The notes under the pieces were generated by a model. That model searched no databases. It saw only the letters and a list, made by a program, of their open reading frames with translations, and was not told the origin of the DNA. The translations under genes were made by a program, and so were the position numbers. From the NCBI GenBank assembly GCA_951799405.1, contig OX637339.1:620001-684000 (forward strand): a stretch of 64,000 bases of DNA, written 5' to 3'. Origin of the DNA: Agapetus fuscipes. Lineage: Eukaryota > Arthropoda > Insecta > Trichoptera > Glossosomatidae. Shown in pieces: positions 53,373 to 63,985 of the stretch (within the stretch, counting starts at the first letter, position 1; every line of letters starts with the position of its first letter).

Positions 53373-53867
53373 TTTCTAAATGATACCTACTATACTATAA
53401 CAATCGCATCGCAACGCATGCGCACGATTTCCGCGCAGAAAAAAGCATTTGTACCTTTGCCTGTTAACAGTGTGGTGACACTCGTAGTATCATTGTTCTC
53501 TTTCTAACTAGCAAAAAGCTGAAACGTATGTAAAGTCTAATTGCGTCAAAATAGATTCAACTCCACTGTATTATAACTCAATTGAGAAACCACATTATAC
53601 TTAAAGACTTCTTCAGACAAAGACAGTAAGCAAGTAGTTAGTTGTATTTTTAACGTAATATTAGTGCAAGTACTCGATGCATACATACTTGTCTTTTGTT
53701 TACTAACCTCCTCTGTTTGAGCCTGAACAGTGTTAACGTCGTTTGGCATGTTCTGATGAAGACAGTTTAAGTGGATTTTAGGACAGTTGTCAAGTTGGAC
53801 ATGCTGTAAATCTTATTTGATTTAAAACTGAACAAAATACGATGATATTGATCAAACAATGGTAGTT
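53373..53867. other. No recognised element
   Basis: Nothing recognised. Confidence 0.4.
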
Positions 53868-54290
53868 CGGTCGATAGCTCAGTTGGTAGAACGCTTGTGT
53901 TCCATGCTAGAGGGCTCGATCCCCAGTGAGGATGTCAGAAATGTTATTTATTTCAAACCCAATATTAAAATAATACCTAATGATAAAAAAAATGCAATAT
54001 ATCGCCAACTTAAAGGTAAAACTGAATAAGTGACAAAATGAGGTATTTTGGATTTCTCAGATAAACGCAGTTTCTTGTCCGGTCGATAGCTCAGTTGGTA
54101 GAGTGCTTGCATTCCATGCCGAGAGCTCGAGTTCGAATACCACCGAGGGTGTCAGAAATGATTTTCTGTTTCGGTGTTTATTTTAAACTCCAATATAAAA
54201 TACCGGCTACGTGTGCTCAGCCTTCGCAAGAAATGAGGACCTACACTTTATATGTAGCATTGTTGCGAGTTGCGTTGTTTTGAATGCATA
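53868..54290 (+). mobile_element. Two SINE-C copies, both shortened
   Basis: Head-only copy to about 53980 (B box GGCTCGATCCCC), then a copy from 54076 with intact A box, decayed B box GAGTTCGAATACC and a large internal deletion. Between them lies TATCGCCAACTTAAAGGTAA, similar to text at 42.26 kb. Confidence 0.75.
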
Positions 54291-54293
54291 TCG

Positions 54294-54690
54294 ACGGTTA
54301 AAAGGCAATAAGTGACATTTTGGTCAAAAATAAGTTATGAATGCTATCCTACTTGAAATTTTCCGCTCTTTCTAAAGCGCTAACTCCCATAGTTCTACGA
54401 TGATTTTTGTGTTGTTTATGTTAAAGCAAACAACTGCGTTTACGAAGTATGGTTTTGGTGTAACCAACAAGACTTTGGCCTTTTTTGTCGTAAAGGCGCT
54501 TGTGACATAAAAAAAATCGTACAACTGCATAAATGCCTTTCCTTTTTTTTTTATTTCAGAGCTGTTTTGATTTTAACGATATGATAAAAAAATAAAAAAA
54601 GTTATGCCATTTTTCTGCAATCTCAAACTTCAAACTGCTCTCCTGAACAATTAAGTTTATGTCGCTTATGCCCTACTGCCTTTTAACCGT
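54294..54690. mobile_element. MITE-N (397 bp)
   Basis: Inverted ends ACGGTTAAAAGGCA on both sides, extending into GACAT after a short indel. No clear target duplication. Confidence 0.6.
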
Positions 54691-55049
54691 AGATTTATTA
54701 TACCATGAGTATGTTTTACGATATACTAGACCACTTTATGTTTTATATCAATGGCAATACCTTACATGCCTCAAAAAAAAAATCAACCAGCTCTCCCCGT
54801 CTGTACAGCCTTTAAATTCTTCCGCTCATTTCCCTGCAAACAAAGGCTTCCCTTTTGCTAACGATCGCATCGGGTACCAATCTACGTTTTTAAACGTAGA
54901 TTTGTAGGGAAACTGACACAGCGCCACTGGTGAGCGTTTGGGTTGTTCTACATTTTTTGGTAAAATGCTCTGTTTGAAGAGAATCACACTCGGGATACTA
55001 AAGTGGTTAGGCATCGGACAAACGTGCATAACCTAAATCTTCTGAACAA
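54691..55049. other. No gene recognised; short hairpin
   Basis: A perfect small hairpin, AATCTACGTTT/AAACGTAGATT, lies near 54880. Confidence 0.5.
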
Positions 55050-55208
55050 TTCAAATCTTTGGACAAGATTTTGAGCTCGTTAATGGAAAGTTGTGGGTTC
55101 GAATCCCGACGAAGCACAAAAAATATAGCATTTAAATTTTCAAATATGCTCTGTGTACCATTTATTACAGTATGGGTGGTCAGCCTCATACCAGCCTATA
55201 AGTCAAGC
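55050..55208. mobile_element. SINE-B head joined to a Fam-A head
   Basis: Plus-strand SINE-B (GGGTTCGAATCCCGACG) to about 55155, then a minus-strand Fam-A end. Confidence 0.65.
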
Positions 55209-55511
55209 AATGCTATTTAATCTTAAATGTTTTTTCACTTAATATGTAAATTAATTTCTTTTATGGCATTATCACTTTTTATAAGTTGAAATTAGTTAAA
55301 ACTAAATTCTAAAATAAGTAATTTTATAAAAGTTAGTTGGTAATCATAGCTTAAGGTTGTTTATATATTTATAGTCTCTGTTAAAGGAATGTACATATAA
55401 AGTTGGTATTAAATTTGAATAATAAATAATTAATTAGATGTACGGATTTAAATTAATAAAATATAAAAACAGTGATTTCTATTTTTATTTTATTTTTTTA
55501 AGTTCATAAAG
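55209..55511. other. No recognised element
   Basis: AT-rich. Confidence 0.4.
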
Positions 55512-55628
55512 CATAAGCCCTGCAACTCATTGCCAACTTTCTCTGAATCAGGGGTAACATTGGCAAAGTGAACCAGTTTGTACAGCTTGGGAGGTCAGCC
55601 CCATACTGGCCTTTTAGTCAAGGAACAG
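55512..55628 (-). mobile_element. Fam-A 5' half
   Basis: CATAAGCCCTGCAACTC through CCTTTTAGTCAAGG. Confidence 0.7.
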
Positions 55629-55654
55629 TCTCACCTAAATAAATACCTATGGAG

Positions 55655-55835
55655 TAGGTCCGGTCGATAGCTCAGTTGGTAGTGTGCTTGCATTCCATGC
55701 CGAGAGCTCGGGTTCGAATCCCACCGAGGGTGTCAAGTGTCAAGGGTGTCCCATAATAAAATACCGGCAATAAGTACCAGCACTCTCGGGAGCTGGGAAA
55801 CCCCCACTTCAACTGAAGTGGTTGACGTAGCGGAC
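55655..55835 (+). mobile_element. SINE-C 5' half
   Basis: Intact A and B boxes; ends after TTCAACTGAAGTGGTTGACG. Confidence 0.75.
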
Positions 55836-55917
55836 TAAGGATTAGCAGATAAGGATTTTCACGTGAATCACAATCGCCAATCGTCAGATCATCGTCAGAA
55901 TCGAAAGACATCGCCAA

Positions 55918-56103
55918 TCGTCAAGCAAGATTCATTTTCTGTGTGGCTGGATAGACCTTTGCTGAAAGGTAAATTAATGTTCAACCTAGCGAAGAGCATA
56001 TTTTGAAAAATTAATGATATTTTTTTGTGTTTCGCTGGGAACCGAACTAACTACATTCTGATCACGACTACGAAACGTTAACCACTAGACTAGACTATAC
56101 ACC
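55918..56103 (-). mobile_element. SINE-B copy, decayed
   Basis: AATCGTCAAGCAAGATTCA to the head ACCACTAGACTAGAC. Confidence 0.65.
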
Positions 56104-56350
56104 GCATCCCCCCAGTGCTTGTTTGGCTTATCCATCATTTGATTCAAATTTGACCTTATAATGAAATTGTTTTAGAATCACATTCTCCACAATCTGAGCT
56201 GAGAAAAAACGTAAAACACTTTAGTGTGAGAGTTGTTTCGAATATTTTTACAATAAATTTCCAGTTTTCGTGAGACACATTGGTCCAGTACGCATTGCTG
56301 GTGTGAAATTACCTCTGATGGATATAAGACAAGCAAGCACTGAGGGGACA
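56103..56350. mobile_element. MITE-E copy, diverged
   Basis: CCCCCAGTGCTTGTTTGGC and GCAAGCACTGAGGGGACA; 248 bp; no clean duplication. Confidence 0.65.
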
Positions 56351-56494
56351 ACCGGTCTTAGCTTAGGTTTATATAAGTACATCTTCATTTCATTCCCATG
56401 GTTTTTTAATATACTTCCATGAGTGGAGGTTTATGTTAGGGATTTAGTGTGTGACGTGGTTTAGCCGTTTTTGATGAAATTTTCCGATGACGGT

Positions 56495-57455
56495 GGTTTT
56501 TTACGGTCGTGGTATAGAACAGCACAGTGACAAAACGACTCGTGACAGAACGACACACGACAGATCGACATATGACAGAATAGCATATGACAGAATGGCA
56601 CATGAAAGAACGACATATTAAAGAACGACACATGAAAGAACGACACATGACATAACGACATATGACCTAACGACACAACATAACGACACATAACAGAACA
56701 ACACATGACAGAACGACGCATGCAAGAACGACATATGACAAAACAACACATGAAAGAACGACACATGACAAAACGACACATGACAGAATAGCACATGATA
56801 GAACGACACATGACAGAATAGCACATGATAGAACGACACATAACAGAACAACACATGACAGAACGACGCATGCAAGAACGACATATGACAAAACAACACA
56901 TGAAAGAACGACACATGACAAAACGACACATGACAGAATAGCACATGATAAAACGACACATGACAGAATAGCACATGGCAGAACGACACATGACTAAACA
57001 ACACATGAAAGAACGACACATGAAAGAACGACACATGACAAAACGACACATGACAGAATAGCACATGATAGAACTACACATGACAGAATAACATATAACA
57101 AAACATCACTGCGACAAAACAACACAGAAAATACATCACTATGAGAAAACAACACATTGAATTACCATAGCATACTTATGTAAAACAGAGCATTCCCTAA
57201 ACGGCACTTGAAAAAACATCACATGACACAAAATAAACAAAATATTTGTCATGTGATGTTTTGTCACTGTAAAGTACTTTCCTGTGATGTTTTGTCATGT
57301 GTCGTTCTGTCATGTGTCGTTCTACCATGAGTCGTTCTGGCATGTGTCGTTCTAGCATGAGCCGTTCTGTCATGTGTTGTTCTAGCATGAGTCGTTCTAG
57401 CAAGTGTCGTTCTAGCATGAGTCGTTCTGTCATGTGTCGTTCTATCATGGAACCA
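56495..57455. mobile_element. FB-F foldback element, largest arrays
   Basis: 56515-57110 holds about forty tandem units (ACGACACATGACAGA, ATAGCACATGATAGA, ACGACGCATGCAAGA), including a higher-order duplication of about 120 bp. The opposite array, 57283-57450, holds GTCATGTGTCGTTCT-type units. A spacer of about 150 bp separates them. Long minus frames (CRSFMCRSVMC-type) are by-products of the unit. Confidence 0.75.
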
Positions 57456-57689
57456 TTATTTACAATACCGATATTCTAACCTATTTGCCACTACATGGAC
57501 AGGAAAGTAAGTATTATGTACATAGTATACCTACTCTCACTGCTCGTTAGAAGGCTTCGCTGTGTATACGAAAACTGTAATCCAAGTATCAGACATTGCA
57601 TGAACTCAGGCCTGGATTAAGCCCAGTGGGGGCCCTGGTGCGTGGAAAACCAGGAGGCCCTTCTCTCCATGCCTACCAAGAAAACAAGC

Positions 57690-58035
57690 TTGTTGAAAAG
57701 AGCTTAACGAAAGTACAAACAAACACAATTAATTGGTTTGGGCATCTTGAAAGAATGCATGATAAACGAATAACGAAGAACGTGAACCTACAGAGGAACT
57801 GTCAGAGGAAAGCATGGAAGGGGAAGACCAAGGAAGGAACGGATAGACCAAATAGGTTAGATCGCGAAAGAATGGAACCTGCAGAGTGAGAATAAGAGGA
57901 GAGTATGTGTGAAGAAAGTGATGAATGTTGAAGAGATGAAAGAGGGATGCAAGGACAGAAAAAAGTGGAGACGCATCTGCAGAGGTACCGTCCACCCCTA
58001 GTGGAACGGCGGCAAGATACAGTAACAGTAACAGA
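57690..58035 (+). mobile_element. RTE-b LINE 3' end
   Basis: Frames include NWFGHLERMHDKRITKNV, then out of phase a NEWNLQSENKRR-like stretch and GCKDRKKWRRICRG. Ends GGAACGGCGGCAAGATAC plus (AGTAAC)n, a different tail unit from the 32.3 kb copy. Confidence 0.7.
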
Positions 58036-58510
58036 ACAACCACTGCCAACGGCGGCAAGTTTATGTTAATAATTTTGTGGATTCAGATTTCGTTTTGATT
58101 AACTTCAACGGGAAGGCCTTCTGCCACCAAAAAGACATTGCAAGTGAAGATCACCGAGTGAAGCGACTCCGCATGAGTTGCATGAACTTGGTGGGTGGAG
58201 GTGGGTCGAGTGCCACACCTAACAGCATAGTTCAAGTAATACTTTTTTATTTCTGTTTTACTTACTTATTAGTCAACCAATTTTTGTCCACTGCTGGAAA
58301 CTTTACGGTTTTCTTTGAATGCGCCGTCACTTTGACATGCTTACAGTTTTATTCTCATTTTTCACGCGGTTGTTGTGTCAACTTGTCAGTGTTTTCCTGT
58401 AACACTGCTACCAATCCTGCCTTTCGATGCGATCTCCTGTTCCTATTGTTCTCTCCTACAAGACTCGTACTCACGAAAGTAATGTTATGCAAATAACAAA
58501 TACATATAAA
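58036..58510. other. No gene recognised
   Basis: A 139-codon plus frame (58077-58496) lacks any family motif and becomes low-complexity hydrophobic; not called. Confidence 0.4.
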
Positions 58511-58947
58511 TGTTAGGTAGGTAGGTAGGTGTATTAGTTATAGCCGATGAGTGTTGGAGTAATTATTATTCTATTATTACATAGGTACCCATAATTATAT
58601 ACGTACCTAGGAAAGAGACATTCAATTATGTACCTACTGGAAGTTTTGTGTTCTGGAAGGTTCCAGCAAAACTAGCTTCTAGTAACTACTGTCTTTGGGA
58701 GTATAAAGGGCTGCAAGCGGCTGGCAAGAGTGAGTCTTGATACGACGCTCTGCTTTTGAACAAGAAAGACAATATCAGTGAAAGGAATCATCCGGGGAAA
58801 TAAATGCAAATTGCTAAACCATAAATGTGAATTGTTAAAAATAATTAATATAAATTGTTAAATAAATCTAAGTGTAAAATAAATATCCTGTAAAGAAGAC
58901 CAGTTTTTTTTTAATTTGAAGACTTTTTGAAACCTTAAAACACAACA
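58511..58947 (+). mobile_element. LTR-1 relative, probable solo LTR
   Basis: TGTTAGGTAGG ... AAAACACAACA, 437 bp. TATA box GTATAAAGGG at 58701-58710, then AAATAAATGC and AAGAAGACC as in the 41 kb copy. Confidence 0.5.
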
Positions 58948-59482
58948 TTAATAAACCATTCGCGAACGCTTACCTTTTTGCTATCTACCTTTGCTATCTA
59001 TCTCCCTCAGAATTTACTTACTTTTCATACATCTATCCCCCTTCCACGCGACAATCGCAACTGTGACAGTCAATGAAATCTCTACCGAGGACTAAATTTG
59101 AGTGAAAACGAAGTTTTTTTCATGAACAGTCTGTGTACTATAATCAGAGAGGACAGACGGTCTAGGTATCCTTAATTATATTACCCTTCGTCGTCGTCTT
59201 TCGTTGTCGAGTTTCGATTTTCAAAATCAATGCCATCACAGCAGATGAAACACATTCATGATCTATGGCAAATTAATTTTTGTATATATGCTGCAATGCT
59301 GCGAGCATTCGCGTATGTGTTTAAAAATGTATGAAAACTTCTTTCAATAAATCTGTTTGTTCATATTGAAAATATATGGAACTATATTGACATCTAGCGG
59401 CAAAACGTGAAAGTTTTTTTTATATTTTCTTTTATTTCATGCAAATTAAAAAAAAAATAAACAAAATAAAAATGGATTTAAA
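58948..59482. other. No recognised element
   Basis: AT-rich. Confidence 0.4.
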
Positions 59483-60572
59483 TCTGTAATCTAAGTTGCA
59501 AAGAAATATAACATTTGAGATTCATATTACATGCATTCTTACAAGCAGACATGTATAAGTTCTAATCTAATCTAAGCTGCAAAGATATATATCATTTAAG
59601 ATTTATATTAAATGCATTCCCACAAGCAGATATGTATAAGTTCCCGCTTACATATGCTGCATGTGTACTTACAACATAACAGCCCATTCCAAATGAACAC
59701 AAGCCCTGCAACTCTTGCCAACCTTCCCTGAAACAAAGGTGAAATTTGCAAAGTAAACCATTTTTTAAAGTATGGGTGGTCAGCCTCATACCAACCTATA
59801 AGTCAAGAAAATTATTTTGTGTATTTCTTTACATAATCTAAGTTGCAAAGATACATACCATTTAAGATTCATATTAAATGCATTCCCACACGCAGACAGG
59901 TACAAGTTCACGCTTACAAATGCCCAATGTGGACTTGCAAAATAAAAAAAAACTAATCTCAAATGAACATAAGCCCTGCAACTCTTGCCGACTTTTCCTC
60001 AAACAGAGATAAAATTTTCAAGGTGAACCATTGCTTACAGTATGGGTGGTCAGCCACATACTAACCTATTAGTCAAGAAAATTATTTTGTTTAGTTCTAT
60101 AATCTAAGTTGCAAAGATACATACCATTTGAGATTCATATTAAATGCACTCCCACAAGCAGACAGGTATAAGTTCGCGCTTACAATTGCCCCATGTGGAC
60201 TTACAAAATAAAAAACTAATCTCAAATGAACATAAGCCCTGCAACTCTTGCCGACTTTTCCTCAAACAGAGATAAAATTTTCATGGTAAACCATTCTTAC
60301 AGTATGGGTGGTCAGCCACATACTAACCTATAAGTCAAGGAAATTATTTTGTTAAGTTCTATAATCTAAGTTGCAAAGATACATACCAATCGAGATTCAT
60401 ATTAAATGCATTCCCACAAGCAGACATTTATAAGTTCGCGCTTACACATAATGCATGTTGACTTACAACATAAAAACCCAATCTCAAATTAATATAAGCC
60501 CTGCAACTCTTGCCAATCTTCCCTGAAACACAGCTGAAATCTGCAAAGTGAACCATTTTTTAAACTATGGGT
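59483..60572 (-). mobile_element. Tandem array of Fam-A, four units plus one fragment
   Basis: A tail-side fragment (59483-59563) is followed by units at 59565-59808, 59835-60080, 60098-60348 and 60362-60572, all minus. The junctions share AAAATTATTTTGT and, twice, TAGTTCTATAATCTAAG- or AAGTTCTATAATC-type text. They therefore arose by tandem duplication of one insertion plus its flank, not by separate insertions. Confidence 0.8.
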
Positions 60573-60714
60573 GGTCGATTTTCTTTTACAAAGGCTGCAT
60601 GTTTTTATTTTACATGTTTTCCGAATTTTAACGCGAGGAAACTATGCGCAATATACACATTCACCAAATGTTAAGGGGTTGGGCTGCGTAGCAGCCAAGG
60701 GCAACGCCCCTAGT
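60573..60714 (+). mobile_element. Helitron-like 3' terminus
   Basis: GGCTGCGTAGCAGCC and then the hairpin GGGCAACGCCC at 60699-60709, followed at once by CTAG and T. A short GC hairpin before CTRR, with insertion next to T, is the Helitron 3' signature. The 5' TC end is not identified, so this is probably a short truncated copy. Confidence 0.55.
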
Positions 60715-60717
60715 ATC

Positions 60718-61255
60718 TCTATAATCTAAGTTGGAAAGATATATTAACATTTAAAGCTCATAGGGGCCGTCCATAAATTACGTCATCGATTTTGGCCGAT
60801 TTTCGACCCCCCCCCCCCTTACAATCATCTTATAGTCATTATCTAATGACCCCTTCCCCCTCTCTTGCTGTAATAATGGATGAGCTTAATAATTAATAAT
60901 GTTATATTACTTACATAATATTTTGTATATTTTGTAGAAATTGGTATTTACAAGAATGACGTCACTTTTGGTACTCGTACACCATTTGCCATCATCCGCA
61001 GCCCAGACTCCCCCCCCCCTTAGTGCGAATGACGTAATATATGGACAGCCCCATATCAAATGCATGCCCAGAAACAAACAAGTGCAGTTCGCGCTTTCAA
61101 ATGCTGAATGTGTATTACAAATAAAATCCAAACCTCAAATGAACATAAGCCCTACAACTTTTGCCGACCTTCCCTGACACAGGGGTGACATTGGCAAAGT
61201 GAGCCGTTTTTTACAGCATGGGTGGTCAGCCTCATACCAACCTATAAGTCAAGGA
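60718..61255 (-). mobile_element. Fam-A copy split by MITE-D
   Basis: TTTAAAGCTCATA before, ATATCAAATGCATGCCC after. The rejoined text CTCATATCAAATGCATGC matches intact copies. Confidence 0.85.
60763..61052. mobile_element. MITE-D copy 4
   Basis: 290 bp; ATA duplicated; borders proven by the split Fam-A. Confidence 0.9.
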
Positions 61256-61583
61256 ATCGGTGCTTTAATGAAACTACAAAAATATGTTTTCAGGGAAATA
61301 ATTGAATCAAATTGGAAAATTGTCTGATCAGTGAATAGAGGGTTAATGAAGCAGTTTGGTTAAAGATGGAATTAGGGTCGTTTGATATATTTACAATTAT
61401 CATAACTACACAGTTAGGTAATACAACTTTTCGGATATTATACGAAACGTTATGGGAGAACTTCAATCATTCTCGTCGTTTTCGGCCCAGGACACGCAGT
61501 AAATTGTGTCAATTTTCGTTATTAAAAAAATACTTCATTCTCACTCGTCGTGCGGAGGAATGTCTCCTAAAGACGTTCGCTTA
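61256..61583. other. No recognised element
   Basis: Nothing recognised. Confidence 0.4.
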
Positions 61584-63267
61584 AGGCTAGTTCGCACAAG
61601 GCCACTGATTTAGTCAAGTAACGAGTAATTTAGTAGTGGGCGGGGCGCTACTCGCCCGTGAAGCGTTCGCATTACGGTCCAGTACAGTACACAAGTGCGA
61701 AGTTGGCTGCAGAAAGCCCTTTCTATAATGGCGGAAAATTTGAATTGGCTGCAGTTTGAAAATATTAATTGAGTATTAAAATCATGTTATTATAAAGCCC
61801 TTTAAATTGGCTATGGTTTGGTAATATTAACTGATTTATGCTTGGCCACCTAGCTAGGAGCCTGTTTAGCAAACAACTTCGAAACTCGACTTTTGTAAAT
61901 TCGAAATGTATTTTATGGTTTATAAAATAATATACACATTTTAAATAAAAACAACACATGACCATTTGATGTTTATAATAATATCTACCATTTACGCTGC
62001 AAACATTATTTTTTAATTGAATTTTTATCTTTTCAATGATGTGTACAAAGTATATTTTGTATGCACACACTATAATACGGCTCGTAGTCTGCAGCTGCAT
62101 TCAGATTCATTTCTTTGTTGCGTTTTTCGTTGTTGACAATTAACATCAATATTCGACATGTAAAATCGGCATTTTCAAATACACGGCGGTCACCAATCAA
62201 TTATCAAGTTAAAGAAGAAACATGGTTCAACTTTTCAGAGGCTGACCGCGAGAAACTTGTTCAATCCTGCTACATACGCCTCTCACGTCTGTCACAGATA
62301 CCAGTTGATGGCTTACAGTGGCATAAAATTGTAATGCCTCTAATCAGTTATCCTCGTGTGTCACTGAATTGTTTCTGTACAAAACAATAAGTAACAATCC
62401 ATCTGAAGGATATCATAAGGCCTGTGATATGACAAATTTATGGTAGGTACCTATAAACATCGATCAATGTAAAAGATCGATGTTTTTAAATACGTAATAA
62501 ATTCATGGACGATAATATTTATTTCCACAACATCTTTACCAAAACTATATTTGTACAGCTCTATTGTCCGAAAACTTAAAAATTACTACAATTTCATCCA
62601 GCAAGGAGCTACATGATTGTATTTTTGACAGCTGATATCCGCAACAAAAATCGATGTCATACTATTCTTATCGAAAAAAAATTACCTTTCTCAAAACTTT
62701 TTGGACGTAGATAAGTCCTAGCAACTTCTATATTCTCAAGAGTTTCTAAAAAACCAAGGATATCGGTGTGCATATCCACTTATTTACAGTTTAAACATGA
62801 CATAACCTCACTGACAGGTCGCTAAGTTTAGGGAGCGGAACATTGGGCTCGCAAATATAAGAAGTTCTTAAGTACTTAAATATTTTTAAACAGCACTTTA
62901 TCTTTAAATATTCTTGCTGAAAACGGGCATTATCTTTTCAAACTGCAGCCAATTTAAATTGCCGCCATTCTTGCATTTCCGTTTCCCCGCCAAGAGTGAG
63001 CGGCCAATGGCGCGGCCGCTAATAAACTCGACTCGGACTCGGGCTTTTCCGTGGCTCTTCGGACTCGGACTTTTCCGTGGCTTCTCGGCAACACTCGCCC
63101 ACGGACGGTGGGCGGGGCCGCTACTTGCCCGAAAAAATAGAATGAAATGGATCGGCTTGACTAAACCATTGACTTAACTACTGGACTAAATTGTTGGGGT
63201 TCGCACACGTTTAGCCACTAAATTACTCGTTACTTGGCTAAATTACTCGCCTTGTCCGAACCAGCCA
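61584..63267. mobile_element. TIR-H, 1.7-kb DNA transposon-like element
   Basis: Inverted ends: left GGCTAGTTCGCACAAGGC and right, reverse-complemented, GGCTGGTTCGGACAAGGC; both continue AAGTAACGAGTAATTTAG. TTA precedes and follows. Subterminal GGGCGGGGC blocks also mirror each other. The interior is mostly AT-rich; the only suggestive frame is at 62115-62390. Class unknown. Confidence 0.65.
62115..62390 (+). other. Possible coding remnant inside TIR-H
   Basis: A 91-codon frame with a non-repetitive, charged stretch KEETWFNFSEADREKLVQSC followed by YIRLSRLSQIPVDGLQWHKI. The composition looks more protein-like than neighbouring frames. I do not recognise it; it may be captured host exon sequence, a transposase remnant or chance. 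Confidence 0.25.
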
Positions 63268-63273
63268 TTAGGG

Positions 63274-63769
63274 CAGTGCTCCGCAACCGGTGTGCCGTGG
63301 CACACTGGTGTGCCGTGAGCTGGATACAGGTGTGCCGCGGTCAAATTCAATGTATTTTGACATTTCAGCATAGAATAATAATAATTAATATAATGTAATT
63401 TTTCAATGTTCTTCCAGCGCCTGGTGCCAATTGTTTAAAACTGCGCAGTATGCTTTGGACACACCATGACTGCAACAAACTAGTCATGAACAAAGAAAAA
63501 AATACCCTTATGCGCATCGCTGAAGACTCATGCCTGTGCGCATGCGTTATAACGCATTTGCACTAGTGACGGGCGAAGCGGCTCAGTTCACGTATACTCG
63601 TGTGATATTACTGTCGTGTGCAGAGCTGACACTATTTTTTCGTGTTTCATTTTATTGTAATTTTTTTTATCAATTTAATACCTATAGGTATATCTTGGCT
63701 TTTGGTGTGCCGCGTAATTCTAAAAAAAAATGTGGTGTGTCGTAGGTGAGAAAAGGTTGCGGAGCACTG
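63274..63769. mobile_element. hAT-like non-autonomous element (496 bp)
   Basis: Ends CAGTGCTCCGCAACCGGTG and GGTTGCGGAGCACTG are inverted copies. GTGTGCCGTGGCACACTGG follows the left end. The flanking octamers CATTAGGG and GCTTAGGG agree at six of eight bases, as expected for an aged hAT 8-bp duplication. Confidence 0.8.
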
Positions 63770-63952
63770 GCTTAGGGAATGCAATCTTGCAGAAAAATCG
63801 CAATCTCGGTGTTTGCGAGATTATGTCAATCCGATCTCGCGAGATCTCGGTATTTGCAAGATCTCGCATTTAGTAGCCACATGGTTACATTTTTTAAAAG
63901 AATGAAAAAACGGATTTTACTGACCGTGCAAAAGAGAAGAACGATTTTCTCT

Positions 63953-63985
63953 ACGTTTCGTCGGGGTCATATCCGACGTCTTCAG
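63953..63985 (-). ncRNA. Hammerhead-ribozyme-like core
   Basis: Minus strand: CTGAAGA, then a 5-bp GTCGG/CCGAC stem with an 8-nt loop, then GAAAC. This is the conserved CUGANGA-stem II-GAAA part of a hammerhead. Stem I and the cleavage triplet could not be closed by eye, and the window ends here, so activity is unproven. Confidence 0.4.

Noticed and set aside
56461..57081. Minus-strand frame of 206 codons with CRSxMC repeats
   Set aside because: It translates the foldback 15-bp repeat; not a cysteine-rich protein gene.
58077..58496. 139-codon plus-strand frame
   Set aside because: The N-terminal third looks mildly protein-like but no motif is recognisable and the rest is hydrophobic filler; left unassigned.
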